64,000 nucleotides of DNA, taken from contig NC_088787.1 in assembly GCF_949628265.1 (NCBI RefSeq), positions 5,384,501-5,448,500 of the forward strand, read 5' to 3'. This stretch comes from Cloeon dipterum. Taxonomy: Eukaryota; Arthropoda; Insecta; Ephemeroptera; Baetidae. The translations under genes and the position numbers were made by a program. The notes under the pieces are model-generated. The model had not been told where the DNA came from, searched no databases, and worked only from the letters and a program-made list of their open reading frames with translations. This document shows, piece by piece, positions 1 through 11,833 of this stretch. Position 1 is the stretch's first letter, and each line of letters opens with the position of its first letter.

Positions 1-1824
1 GCTGGCCGGAACGCCGAGCAGAATCGCAAATTGACGCATCGAGACCGAGTTCTTCGCGTCAGGGTCTAGACAAAAATTATTTAAAAAGGAAAAGTCAATA
101 TTTTCAATATTTTAGAGTATTTTAAATTAAAATTTCAGTCCTTTTCATTCCTGGATTAATTTTGGGCGTACCTGTAGTCCAGTAGGCGTGGTGGAGGGTG
201 TAGTTCCTGCCGGCCAGTTTGAGGGTGCCGTCGGCGGCCTTGGCGTCTTCGACGGATGCGTGTTGCAGCAGCGACCAGCTCTGGCCGCTCAACTGCACGA
301 GCCCAAACTCGGACGCCGTCGCCAGGGCCTCGACCCGCGATTCTTTTGTCAGCGGCAAACCACCCCTGGAATATTTAATTTAAATTATAGCTCCTATTTT
401 TCTTTGTAAATTAATTACTAAAATTTAAAAACTTAAATATGGGTATTTTGATTCTTTACAAAAAAATAAATAAAAAAGAAAGAAAATTGAGAAAAATTTT
501 CTCAGTAGGAAAAAGACTGGAAATTTAATCAGCTTTTTAAATTTAGGCAGTTTTTGACGCTACTTTCAAATAGTGAATTTTAATTAGGGCAAAAACCTGC
601 AATTTTTGAAAAATTAAAAAATAAATTTCAAGGTTCAATACACTAGTTTGTATTTTCTCACTATTAAATTTTCAATATTTTTCTCCTCCTGGAAGCAATT
701 AATTTCCTTTGCTCGAAAAATTGTAACCATTAAAATTCAGAAAATTGGAATTTGGCAAAAACTAAAATTTTTCCATGCTGAAACTACCCTGACGCCAGGA
801 TTATAATTTTAGTCTGTTTGAATGGTATTTTCTGACCTCAGGGATGACTTCAAGCAGGCTCCCTGTGTCAAAATAATCCTATTAATAAATTTTCAACAAT
901 CACGGAACACGGAAAATGCCGATTTTTCCAATTTTGAGAACCTGCGTATCTCATAAAATGTTGGTTTCTCCACTTTAAAATATCTAAGAGGCATAATTTT
1001 TGCTTTACCTTGAAAAAAAATTAAATAACGTATTTTAGGTGCTTGAAAAATTAACATTTTCAAATTAGGAAAGTTCAAAATAAATTTTTGTTGACATAAA
1101 ACTTGTCGGCCGTCTAATTAGGCATCTTTTGACACCAAATTTAAGATTCTAACTTCATTAGAACTAGAGATTTCTGTAAATTTCCAACTGATTTTCCGTG
1201 AAAGGTACCTCAATTTCCCTGCAAAACTTTTTTCTTACCAAAAAATCAGAAAAATCGATGAGAAAATTTTTAAAAACTCCATTGTAGTAAAAAATTCTAA
1301 AATTAAATCAATTTTCACGAACGTACTTGGTGGCTATGAAGTGCGAGGGAACGCATGACCTGAAAGGGCAGGGCCCCCTGCGCTGGTGGCCAGGTTCCTC
1401 GACCTTGAAGGTGCTCTTGGCGGCAAGCAGCGCCTCCTGAAAGACAGGGTCGCTGCCGTTGACCCACGTGTACACCAGGTCGATCGGCACCGACTGGCAA
1501 AGCCTGAAAAATAAATTAATTTGTACATAATTCAAACAATGAAATTTAATTTTTTACTTTTCTTGAAGATTTTTGCCGGCAATGTTGTCGTGGAATCTGT
1601 TGAAAATGGACGAGTAGCGGACCGTGCTCCACTGCAGCCAAGTCTGCGAGGAAACCAGACAATAATTAAGCGTTAAAATTGAAATTATGTATGTACATAC
1701 ATACCTCTCCGAACTGGAAAGCAGTGACAATAACAAAGGTGAAGAGGACGAGGATGAAGAAGAGTGCTTGTTTGTGCGAGAATAAATCGTAGACCTGCTT
1801 CTGGATCACCTTCCACAGACTCAT
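1..1824 (-). CDS. GNPTAB: GlcNAc-1-phosphotransferase alpha/beta precursor (GNPTAB-like), 5' exons, partial
   Basis: The family enzyme adds GlcNAc-1-phosphate to mannose on lysosomal hydrolases in the cis-Golgi, the first step of the mannose-6-phosphate tag. Exons read on the minus strand: 1824-1705 (ATG at 1824; 40 residues with a hydrophobic signal anchor, ending AFQFGE), 1643-1558 (contains HDNIAGKNLQEK), 1503-1319 (contains VPIDLVYTWVNGSDP, the Stealth CR1 signature), 365-172 (GRNYTLHHAYW region) and 65-1 (continues off the window). The first three exons join in phase (0, then 2) and match the family N-terminus in order. Exon 3 leaves phase 1 if its donor is at 1318, but exon 4 needs phase 2. 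An exon between about 370 and 1310 may therefore be missing from this model. The catalytic Stealth CR2-CR4 regions lie outside the window. Identity is firm for the first three exons and moderate for the last two. Confidence 0.85.
420..745. repeat. Dispersed AT-rich element, internal fragment
   Basis: This segment holds the block AGGCAGTTTTTGACGC followed by a GAATTTTAATTAGG-type block. The same block recurs at about 25140-25340 and 27100-27150 in the same orientation, and at about 2440-2540 and 39120-39260 reversed. No terminal repeats are visible here, so it is a fragment. It lies in the intron before GNPTAB-like exon 4. Confidence 0.6.
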
Positions 1825-2194
1825 CACTTCGTCGCCTGGACCAATTCGCTTCAATTGCTGCGTCCTTCACGGCCTGTAATTCATTTTAATGCGTCGAAAC
1901 CAACCGCCCGCGAGGAGCAGGCAGTGAAGTCGCTTCTTTATTTTGCTCGATCCTCGATCCCCGCCCCCGCAACCGCGATCAGCTCGCTCTGAGCCAGCCG
2001 CCAGACCATATGATCGCTCGTCGCTCGCTCGGCTGGCGGTGATAACCGAAAACAGACGGGCCAACACGACCGATGGAGGGGAGAATTTTTGGATTATTTG
2101 GACTGTTTACCGCGAAGCAGGAAGATTAATCCGCGCCGCGCGGGGCTTTTTTGAGTATAATTATTCTGGAAATTCTTGAAGAGGAATTCTTAAC

Positions 2195-2720
2195 TGGAAT
2201 GATAGTGATTTTTTTTATTTAAAAAATTGTCAACAACTTCTGAACAAAAGTGCCCCAAAATTCAATCTTCCGAATGTTACCGGTTACGCCCCTTTTTAGC
2301 AAAGGAAATTATATGCTTCCGGGATGAGAAAAATTAAGAAAATGTAATAATGAGAAGATAAAAAATAGTGGTTTTGATTCTTCAAAGTTAATTTTTTTAT
2401 TTTTTCAAAAATTGCAGATTTTTTAAAAGGGTGTTTGTTTGGCCTGATTAAAGTTCATAGCAGCGTCAAAAGTTGCCTAAATTCAGAAAGCTGATTAAAT
2501 TTCCAATTTTTTCCTATTTAGCAAATGTTTCTCAAATTTTCTATTTTCGCACAAAATTCATCTGAAAATGTCTACTGGCCGTTAGAGAACCTTTAAATTG
2601 TTATTGGGGGAAATCAAAACACCCAAAATCACGTTAATTTATTTGAAAACCATCTCGGAATAAATATTTTTAATTTGGGCTCTTTTAGAAATTAATTCTT
2701 AGACAAGAAAATGAATAAGC
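2195..2720. repeat. Dispersed inverted-repeat element, copy with one end
   Basis: It begins TGGAATGATAGTGATTTT and continues with ACCGGTTACGCCC, a GAGAAAAAT block and an AATGAGAAGATAAAAA block. These occur in the same order in the full element at 38976-39419. The far end (TATCATTCC) is not recognisable, so this copy is truncated or decayed. Confidence 0.6.
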
Positions 2721-3883
2721 TCAGTGAAATATTGTTTCTCACCACTCCGTCTGCCAAAATTGTGAGGTTAATGCGAATGTCTCCCGCACTTGCCCGATGT
2801 TATCGCGTGGAAAAATCACTCTCGAGTGATTCGAGGGCTTTTTTGTTCATGCTTTTATAGCGACAAGTGCTTCGCCCGTCGGAAAACACATTCCAGAGAG
2901 CATTAGAGTGAACAATACTTTTGCAATGGACAAATAAAATATTCTTACGAAAGTAACATTGAGATTGTGCAATGAAAAATATTCTTTAAAATGTAATTTT
3001 CTCTAAGAGGAACCAAAAGTATTTTTTGCAACTCAAAAATGTCCTGATTTTTCGAAAGTTTAGATATTCTGACAAAAATATTCAGGTATTTATTTAGAAA
3101 TTATGTTGTCTTCAAACGAAATTTTTTTACTTCAAATTCAAGTAGATTTCCAATAGAGTTTTGCTTTAAGGTCATTTTTTATTTTTCTTTTAGTTTGTTA
3201 AATATTTTGCGCCAACCTTAAAACTCAGCATGAGACTAACAAAATTCCTTATGAAATTAATTACTCAATCTTACCCATCATGTAAATAAAAAATTAAAAT
3301 TCGAGGGTAAAAATATTTTTAATTTAGTCACAATTATTGTTTAATTATATTATTAATGTGAAAAAATCTTACTGTTTTGTTAATAATACCAATTTAATCG
3401 TGGAAATGCATGAAAAATATCTCAATTAATTTTAAATTTAATAAAATGAACGAATGAGGAGTAATATTTAAGTTTGAAATATAATTGACTCTCCTTATCT
3501 TAGAATATACAAGCGACATAAACAGGGTTCACACAAACCACTTGAAAAATCCACTGCAATGCAAAAACATTTTTGAGGGTTTATCTGATGCATCCAAAAC
3601 ACATGCCTTTTTATTGAAAAATAAAAACTCTCACGATGGATGACCAGAAAAAAGATTTTTACAAATCAATAAAAAAAGTCACTGGATTCAGCTGGATAAA
3701 AAAATTCTAATTTTCCAAAATTTCTGACTTTTTTGGCACGAAATTTGACTTTTTCGGGGTTATTCGGGAAAATGCGGAAAATCCCAAAACTATGGTGGGT
3801 TTTTCCAGCTGTTTATTTTTGTGCAAAAAACAGTAGTGCTTTTTGGCGCTAAATGCGGAATTGGCGAACCTTGCTAAACACCC

Positions 3884-4328
3884 TTAAAGTGGAATGATAC
3901 TGGGCAACAATTGAAAATTATTTAAATTGTTGGAGGCAATAAGCAGTTGATCGATAAACAATTAGTTCAACAATTTGCAATAATAAAAAAATGACCTTCC
4001 TACAATAAAAATTCAAATTGTGCCAATTTTCTCCAAAATGTTGAGTGCTCGAACATATTTTCTCGTCATATTCCTATTCCTCTCGTCGAGATCTGTCCAA
4101 CTGTGTATGCCACTTATTGGGGAAACTCTTGGTTTTCAAATTAAATCGGATTTCAAGTAAGGAGACAGCCATTACAATCTGAAAAGCACGGTAACTTTCC
4201 AGCCAATTTTCTCAAAAAATTACAGCACTCCTTAGCTCAATTTAGGCTTTAAATGAATCCTAAGGGATGAGTTTATGCATTGGCAACAAGCATTTTACAG
4301 GCTTTTTCAGTATCATTCCTCTTTAAAT
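3884..4328. mobile_element. MITE-like element with TTAAAGNGGAATGATA ends
   Basis: The left end TTAAAGTGGAATGATA (from 3884) and the right end TATCATTCCTCTTTAA (to about 4327) are near-perfect inverted copies about 445 bp apart. The same ends bound the element at 38976-39419, but the interior differs. This suggests a family defined by its ends, as in MITEs moved by a transposase supplied elsewhere. No ORF is inside. Confidence 0.6.
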
Positions 4329-4879
4329 GCACCTCAAAATTCAAACCTCAATTACTTTTCCAAAAATTCAATTTTTAATGATTTTTGTAAGTTTCCCTAA
4401 TTACGTTTGACCAGGGCTTGCCAATATTGCAATGCGCAAAAATGCACCGCTGGTTTTTTGCGCAAAAATTTTTATCTTTTAAAAAATGCATGTATTTAGG
4501 AAAATGCGCAAAATTGCAACAAGAAAACAGCATAATGCATTGGGTTTTCCGGAAAATGCGGGTTTTTGCGAACCCGAAATGAGATCTAGGATTTTAGTCA
4601 CAGTTAAAATTTTTTTATATTACGAAAGTTTTGATTTTCTGTAATATTCAGTATTTTATGTTGCTCATTTTTGTCATCAAAAAAGAAGAACTACGTGTAC
4701 GTGTCTAATCTAGATATATTTCTAATATAAATTTTGCTTTTTTGTAGGTTAAATTTATAATTTTAATCTGTTAATTATTTTGCACCAACCTTAAACGTGA
4801 ATATGAAAATTAAAGAGTTTCATCTAATTAATATTAAAAAATTATTTTTATATATCGAAGTATATTTTTATTTAACTCA

Positions 4880-5221
4880 CAATTGACCAGTTGCATAAAC
4901 CCTTAGTGTTCGAAGCCGCCAACAGATGGTGCAACCACAGACTTTCTTAAAAAAAATTTTTTTAAGCGGTTTTACGGTATTTCCGCTGCGATTTCAGACT
5001 CAATCTAGCTATTTTGCTTTTTTTAATTGATTTGCTTTATTTTTGACGTCGTGAAAACCAAAAATCGGTTCAGCACGTCAAAAAAGCTAATTAATTGAAG
5101 AATGCACAGTAGCGAGATTGAGTCTGAAATCACAGCGGAAGTGCCTTAAAACCGAATGTCTACGGTGGCGCCATCTGTTGGCGGCTTCGAACAACTAGGG
5201 TTTATGCAACTGATGAATTGT
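4880..5221. mobile_element. MITE family 1 (GTTCGAAGCCGCCAACAGAT ends), best copy
   Basis: The outer arms, read inward, are CAGTTGCATAAACCC, then GTTCGAAGCCGCCAACAGAT. The reverse complement of this ends the element (GGCGGCTTCGAAC, then GGGTTTATGCAACTG). The interior also folds back: TGATTTCAGACTCAATC pairs with GATTGAGTCTGAAATCA. There is no ORF. Related copies are at 20900-21272 and 23512-23884, and a stub at 53099-53130. Confidence 0.75.
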
Positions 5222-5770
5222 CAAATTATTTTATTAGTTTGGCCACTGTGATCGTGATATTGCGTGAAAAAAGGAAAGAGAGAAAGTCCTAAATTTGCAA
5301 ACTAAATAAAATACTTAAAAGAATAATTCAGAACATATTTTTTTAAAAGAAAGTTATTATTTATTTGATACGATCGCATCATTTCTCTTCTCGACTCAAA
5401 GAAAAGGACGCGCTCTCATCTACAGTCGCATTTTGACAAAAATTTCATCGTTACGTCCCGCAAATTTAATAAAAAATTAAAACCGTTTAAAAAGCTCACC
5501 TGTCGCGAGTCTGCGGCAGGTGGCAGGCGGACGAACTTTGCGCTTGACGGAAGGTTAGCGAGCGGCGAGCGGCGGTATACTGTTTGGTTAGCGAGGAGGT
5601 GCGAACGGCGCAGACGCGGCTTTCGTTCACCGCCGAGAAAGAAAACGACTCTCGCTCGCTGTCGCTGGTTCTTGCGGGGCCAGTTCAGTTACAGTGGGTG
5701 CGTCGAGAAAGCAAAAGCAGTCGTGGGTGTGCCCTGAGCAACAGAAAAATCAACACAAACAGGCAGCATC

Positions 5771-8700
5771 ATGACGCACAAACTGTTCGCCCTGATGACC
5801 ATCCTGGCGTCCGTCCTGGTCGCAGGTGAGAGCACGCGTCCTTCGAAATGCGACGGACGACCCTGAGTTTTAATCCGTGCGAGCCGAATTATTCGCATTG
5901 TTCCCAAAGTCCAAGGCCGCCGGCGCCGAGTTAGAAAGTTGCCTCGGAGGGTCAGAGCAATATGCGATTTCTTTTGAAAGGAGTGTTCTCCTCAGGTCCC
6001 ATATTGAACCTTTTTACTACCCTGGGAATTTAAATTGCTTAAAAATAATTTACCTGACGATTTTAATTATTTATAAACAGATTAACATCATTTTAACAAT
6101 TTTATTTTAGCTGGGAGAAGGTTTAAAATTATTTATTCAGGGTCTCTGGACATTTAAATTATTTTAAATTATTACTTTGTGGGTGGGTGAGTATTATTCA
6201 TCCACTCAGGGTCGAATTGCTGCGTTTTTCCTGTCGATGACGCCGCTGCGCTCGAGACTCAAGGCGCGGGCTGACAAATTAATCACGGGATCACGAACCA
6301 CGAGCGTACGTATGAACGAAAGAAACAAACTTCTGCTTGAGTGCGCTGTTTCAGCGGTCGAAATTATACTCTCACGTTCTTTCCTCTGAGCCAGAGATCT
6401 TGGCTCCCATCCAACTTTGACTCAAAGCATCAAAGCGTTTCAATAATGCCCATTAATCAAATAAACGAAATTCTCATTTTATTTTTAATTCAATGATAAA
6501 TATTTGTGTGTCATAGTTTTGATCGAGACGGGAAACTGGTCTTTCCTATCATGATTTCATCTTGTTATGAAATAAAAGTCATGCTTTCCTGCTCGTACGT
6601 ATGCGTACTTAGCAGCTCAAGTTCATATGTTGCAATTGAAAGTACGCACATGGCGGATTGAATTAATTCATTATCATACTTGAATATTAATAGATGACCT
6701 CCTCTATCAAAGTTATCACACCATGAGTGATCGTATCATCAAATTATGTTGCAATTACACTGCCTCAAATGGAATTCAAATTGCATTTTGATACACGAAC
6801 GATTGAAATTCAAATTTTGTCAATCTTAAGATTCATCATATTTAAAAAAAATCGGTAAATGTTTTTCTTCATTTCCATTAATTTACTTTAAATCACTGGG
6901 GGCCGGGTAGCAATCTGCGTTGGTTATTTTTGCCGGTCAGAAGTCAATATATGGCGTCGGAATAATGAAAGCCAATCAGAAGCGTAAAAAAGAGGCGTGC
7001 CAACCTTATAATTTCACTCCCGCGAATTTCGTACATTTTATCCATTAGCCTGATGTGCCATCTAACGGTCGATTCGCGAATTAATCAGCTGTTAGTAAAG
7101 AAAAAAACAAAAATATCAGTTGGCATGAAAAATTCGCCAATTTTGAAGCTGCGCAGTAAACTTGTGCGCATCTGAAGCATGCGCAGTATGTTCATATCGC
7201 TTCTAAATCTCACTGGGAGGCTGAAACACATTACTGCGCATGCGTGACCCAAATCAAAACCTTCTGCGCAGTCGCAATTCCCACCGGGGGCCAGGTTATG
7301 ATCTGTGTTGGTTCCCGCCGGTCAGAATTCAATATGGCGTCGGAATGATGGAGGCCAATCAGACTGCCAATCAGAAGCGTCGAAAAAGAGGCGTGCCGAT
7401 CTAATAATTTCATTCCCGCGTATTTTGTTACATTTACTAATGGTCGATTCGCCACTACCGGGCTAATCAGCTGTTAATAAAGAAAGAACAACTTTTTTTT
7501 TTAAAAAAAAAGAAGAATATTTATTTATTACAACTAAAATATTCATTAAGCTGAAGGCATTGTCATCATGAATTGCAAAGCCGATTTAATTTTATGTTTG
7601 TAAATTTCCCGCCGTTCTCTACCAGACGCCATATCTGCGCGTAGCGTGAGTTCGGCCCTTTTAAAGAATTAAAAATTTAATTTTAAATATCGAGCTAGGC
7701 GTCTTAAAACTTCAGAAAAAAATAATTTTTTAAACAAGCCATTTTTTTCCTCGATTTGATTTCCGCTCACTGAATTTCTATTTTGGAATTAAAAAAGAAG
7801 AATTTCAACTTAAAGAGTTGCGCAATTTGGGGCTAACTCACATTGCATTAGTTTATCACGTTAAGTGCACGAGAATGTAATCTAATATCAGATGACGCAA
7901 GATGCGGATGATGATGTGGCTATAATTTACTTGTCTATACTGTACAAGACTCATAAAGAGAAAAACTTGTTCTTATTGTTAGTTCACAGTAGTTGTAAAA
8001 TAATCATTGGGACATATTATTTCAAAACTTTATTTTGTCTAAAATTCATTTTCTCTGTAAAATAATTTTTTTTTTTTTTTAAAAAAAAAATATGAATTTG
8101 TTTCAGCCAACGCAGATGCGCGAAGGTGCAACTCGCAGAGTCCGACTGTGCTGCAGAAAATCGTGAACGAGATGGTAGACAAGTCGGTGAGCCCGATGGT
8201 TTGTCCTCCGTACGGCATCACCATCGGCTCCGTGCTGGCCGTCGGCGACAACTTCTGCTGCTATGACATCACCTCGCTCAACTTCTACTGCTGCGACCGC
8301 AACTCCATCACTGAAAACACGTAAGAATCAAGTTTTTCGTCAATTTAAATTATTTGAGAGTGTTTTCCAAGAGATTAATCTCAAGAAATTTAAGGAGCTG
8401 GAACACAACCAATCAAAATAAAAATTTAAATATTAAATTAAGATGGTAAGCCAAAAGGGAAATCTGACTCTTCTCTGCGTTTTTTTTAATCATTGGAGCA
8501 GGCAACAAATAAAAAATAATAAATTTCATTAATCTATTTAATGTATTTCCCCATTTTTACAGTTTAGAGCGTATTTTTTAATGTAAATAAACCATCAGAG
8601 TGCTCCACTCCGAGCGACCAAAAAACTTTTCGTTTAAGAAAGCTTGATAGATAAGAAAAATATCCCCAGGAAAATAACATTTTCAACAAATATTTACTAA

Positions 8701-10797
8701 CAAACAAATTTACATTTGAATTCGTTAAGAATAAATTCAATGAGTCCTGTAAAATGCATCCGCACTTGCTAATTATAAATTCTATGATCAGATTGGATGC
8801 TTATCAGTTCCGGTTTGATTTCCTCTCTTCTAATGCTTTTAAAACCCATCCGGCTGAAACGTTTTTGTTCGATTTTATCGTCTCCTTTTAGAAAAACAAA
8901 AATAAATGTTCTTTAAACACTTCCAAAACAGTTTACAAACATTTCAATAGAAAAAAGTCCATAACCAGCACGTATTTTGGTTGAGATTTACTAAACCAAA
9001 ATAATGTTTTTATATTTATTTTAAAATATTTAATAGTAAAACGTCAGAATATTTTCTTAAATTTTACGCAAACAAATATTTAAAAAGATCCAATCATTTT
9101 CTGACATGGTGACAAAATTTGTCTAAATGAAAAAAATGCTTTTAAAAATATTTATGGACACATTATTATTTATTTGGTAAGAAAAAAGAAAGTGCTTCGT
9201 ATATCTGTAATATTTCGATAATTATTGGTAAAGAGAACATAAGCACACGAATATTTTTTAACGTTGTTTCACTTATTTCTGGATAAAACGATCGATTACA
9301 TACACGTTGTGTTGTAACTATTTCACAAAAATCGTGAAATCATTCTCATAAATTAAGGAAATGAGTTTTTTTTCGGAAAATTTCATAATTTTGTTTCATT
9401 TACGTGAAACTTAAAACCATCTTAATTGGCTAGAACTTTTGGAAACACGCAATTTACTCCACATTTTTTTTAATAAAGAAATATTTTTGCTCTCCTTCCA
9501 TGACAAATTTCTATAAAAATTAATACTGTGGTAAAAATATCTGCTATATAGCGACGCAAAATCATGCACTTATTCACAGCGGGGGCCAGAAATTGGTTCG
9601 CACTGCGCAGATCCAAGATGGCGTTTGAATGTGGGGAACAAAATAAGCTCTCTTTGCGTTGCCGTACGAGCGCCAAGAGTTTGTTTTTACGATCCAAAAG
9701 ACACGATTAGTAAGAGTAATGCAAATTATAAGTCACAATGTTGACCAAAACTTTTGGTTCTTTTCGCGCATTTCTTGCCACAAATCTTGCCCCCGCTGTA
9801 ACTCTCGGTGGAGAAAACATAAACACACGTTTAACTTATGTCTGGATAAAACAATCGATTACGTTGTGTTGTAATTTTTCTACAAAAATCATGTAATAAT
9901 ACTTATAAATAATGCAAATGAGTTTTTTCAAAAAATTTCATAAATATTTGTTTCATTTTACTTGATCTGCTAATAAAAAAACATCTTAATTGGCTTTACA
10001 CCACTTGGATTTGTGCAAAATACTTTGGGGGTTTGGCCCGCAAAGATCGGAAAGCTCAGAAATAAATTTTCTAATTTTCACAGCCCTAATCATATTAAAT
10101 TTATCATCAGATAATAAAGACCAAGAAAAGTTGTTAGACCGTCAAAAATTAGAATTGATTTTGAAATTAATGATTCTGTTATCTAACATTAAATATTTTA
10201 TTATTTACCACATTAAGGCTTGTTTGTGTGTTGGAAAAATGTGGAAATTTTAGGGAAAAAACTTGATAAAAAGAACTGGTGTCGCAGGGTTTTTTATTCA
10301 GAAAAATTCTGGGTTTTTCGAACATCTTTATTATCAAATTAAAGACGATTGCTACAAAATACCAAAATCCTTGTTTCAGCCAAAATTTACTCAGAAAAGC
10401 ACTTTATTTTAGTTTTTGGAGAAGCAGTGGCAGCGAAACGCATGCTTTTCAAATGGCGAGAACACTGTCTCCTTTCTTTAAATCTCATTTTATTTCAAAC
10501 AAAAAACAGTTTCTCTCAACCAAGAAAAACCAAAATGGATAAATTTTTAACTGCAGAGTGTCGTAAAAAACTGTCAAAACTAGAAATTTGATCAAGCTGT
10601 CAGAAAAACTCTGATAATTTTCCTTAAAAACAAAAAAGAACTACCATATTCATTCTTTTGATTAATTTTCAATAATTTTCTTTTGTTACAGCATCCTGAA
10701 CATTCTCGGCATCGTGCTGGTGATCGCGGTGCTGTCGGCCATCCTCTCGACTATCATCTACTGTCTGCGGCGAGTTCTGTGCCCTTGCTGCTGCTGA
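5771..10797 (+). CDS. Small cysteine-rich single-pass membrane protein (unrecognised)
   Basis: Three exons join in frame: 5771-5825 (ATG at 5771), 8107-8320 and 10692-10797 (stop TGA 10795-10797). The spliced CDS is 375 nt, 124 residues. Residues 1-21 look like a signal peptide with probable cleavage after ANA. The ectodomain (about 22-90) has cysteines in single and paired positions, including FCCYD and FYCCD. Residues about 91-114 are one long hydrophobic transmembrane segment. The short tail, RRVLCPCCC, is a likely palmitoylation site. Paired cysteines before one membrane span recall the Shisa/WBP1/VOPP1-type layout, but there is no PPxY tail and I do not assign a family. Introns are 2.3 kb each and repeat-rich. 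It reads away from the GNPTAB-like gene. Confidence 0.8.
6896..7109 (+). repeat. Direct repeat, copy 1
   Basis: It runs from CTGGGGGCCGGGTAG to ATCAGCTGTTAGTAAAG and includes ATGGCGTCGGAAT and AAAGAGGCGTGCC. The second copy, in the same orientation, is 7282-7489. Both are inside intron 1 of the small membrane-protein gene. Confidence 0.75.
7282..7489 (+). repeat. Direct repeat, copy 2
   Basis: It runs from ACCGGGGGCCAGG to ATCAGCTGTTAATAAAG and shares ATGGCGTCGGAAT and AAAGAGGCGTGCC with 6896-7109. It has a short extra duplication of the CAATCAGA block. The sequence between the copies is rich in TGCGCA/GCGCAG motifs. Confidence 0.75.
9228..9440 (+). repeat. Left direct repeat of a composite element
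   Basis: It contains CTGGATAAAACGATCGATTAC, GTTGTGTTGTAA and AAATGAGTTTTTT, and ends with CATCTTAATTGGCT. The same series of blocks recurs in the same order at 9805-9995. Confidence 0.65.
9590..9740. repeat. Dispersed core, also present reversed at about 50568-50720
   Basis: The string holds TTCGCACTGCGCAGATCCAA, an AGAGAGCTTT-like (AAGCTCTCTTTGCG) block, GATCCAAAAGACAC and GAGTAATGCAAATTATA. The reverse complement of these blocks, in matching order, is at about 50568-50720 inside the second tandem unit. It lies exactly between the two direct repeats at 9228 and 9805. Confidence 0.65.
9805..9995 (+). repeat. Right direct repeat of a composite element
   Basis: It matches 9228-9440 in block order: a GAGAAAACATAA start, CTGGATAAAACAATCGATTA, GTTGTGTTGTAA and AAATGAGTTTTTT, ending CATCTTAATTGGCT. 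Confidence 0.65.
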
Positions 10798-10865
10798 TGT
10801 CATCGCGGTCGTCGCCGGCTGACTGAGTGATTAGCATGAACGCCCTACTTAAGTGCATAATATTG

Positions 10866-10893
10866 TGTGTGCGTGTGTGTGTGTGTGTGTGTG
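10866..10893 (+). repeat. (GT)n microsatellite in the 3' UTR
   Basis: An uninterrupted GT run sits about 70 nt after the stop codon of the small membrane-protein gene. Confidence 0.9.
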
Positions 10894-11102
10894 AATGAGA
10901 GAGCAGTGCAAAGTCCAAACGAAATATTACACGCGTCACTCAAATTCTGTCCATTTCCTCGCGCCATTGTGTGGATTATTTAAGAAATCTCATGTATTTG
11001 CACGAAAAAGACGCGAGAGGCGAATCTCTGACGCCATATATATGCGAATGCCTCCATTGTTTGTCTGCGAAACAATGGCAAAACAAGCTGCAGCACTCAT
11101 AA

Positions 11103-11108
11103 AATAAA
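11103..11108 (+). promoter_or_regulatory. Polyadenylation signal AATAAA of the small membrane-protein gene
   Basis: The hexamer lies about 305 nt after the stop at 10797, the first plausible site on this strand, and is followed by a T-rich stretch. Confidence 0.5.
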
Positions 11109-11833
11109 TTCTTCTTTCGCAGTTCATCTTTATAACAACGAGTCTCTGTTTGAAACTCAATTTTTGTATTTTTTAAATTAACCAACTGCTGTTAGTTAAA
11201 TAAAATGTGCCTTTCTTTCGAATTTCTTGAGTTTAATTTTGTTCACCCCTTAAAAATTTATTTACCCCAGGAACTAATTAATGGTGAATAATTTATAAGC
11301 AGGAATAAAAAAGCAGGAAGTAAACAAGCGGCTGTAAATTTGCATTTTATTTGCACGCGATGTGAACAATTTAAAGTATGCATTTTGTCGGGCACGAAAG
11401 ACCAGCAGGTTGCATACCTCTTGCATGCGTCGCGCTGAAAATGAGGAAAATTGTATTAAAAAGACTCGAATTTTATGAATTGTATCTCTCTTCGAAAATG
11501 AGTCAAAGCGGTTTTTATTAAAATTCGTCTCATCCCTTCCGCTGAGGACGCTTGCTTGGCATCGAAATCGCGAAAATTCCTGAGCCACCACAACCACAGT
11601 TTCCGCCAACTGAATCATTCAGCGTTGGAGCAGCCGGTTTAATACCGAGAAAACCGGTTTTAGAGGGATACACTGCCAAAAGAGAGTGTTTGAATTGACA
11701 CAACAAAGGGTCTGGAGGGTAAGCGCAATAAATTGAATATTTCAAGATGGCCGCTGGATTTTAGTGGAAGTTATCCGCGATATTTCTGTTAAATCCGTTG
11801 CAAGGCGGCGTTGTGACAGTTTAAAACAACAAA

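Larger units (their letters stand above)
1825..5770. other. Divergent intergenic region between GNPTAB-like and the small membrane-protein gene
   Basis: There is no convincing coding sequence. A GC-richer stretch at about 1890-2150, just upstream of the GNPTAB-like start, is the likely promoter and 5' UTR. A second GC-rich stretch at about 5500-5770 precedes the small membrane-protein gene. Between them lie AT-rich sequence and three inverted-repeat element remnants (about 2195-2700, 3884-4328 and 4880-5221), listed separately. Confidence 0.6.
5826..8106 (+). other. Intron 1 of the small membrane-protein gene
   Basis: A GTGAG donor follows 5825, and the acceptor CAG sits at 8104-8106 after a poly(T) stretch. 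The intron contains a direct repeat of about 210 bp (6896-7109 and 7282-7489). No other gene is seen. Confidence 0.7.
8321..10691 (+). other. Intron 2 of the small membrane-protein gene
   Basis: A GTAAG donor follows 8320, and the acceptor CAG ends at 10691. It is AT-rich and contains a direct-repeat pair (about 9228-9440 and 9805-9995) around a dispersed core (about 9590-9740). Open frames at 9990-10590 have no recognisable protein content. Confidence 0.65.
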
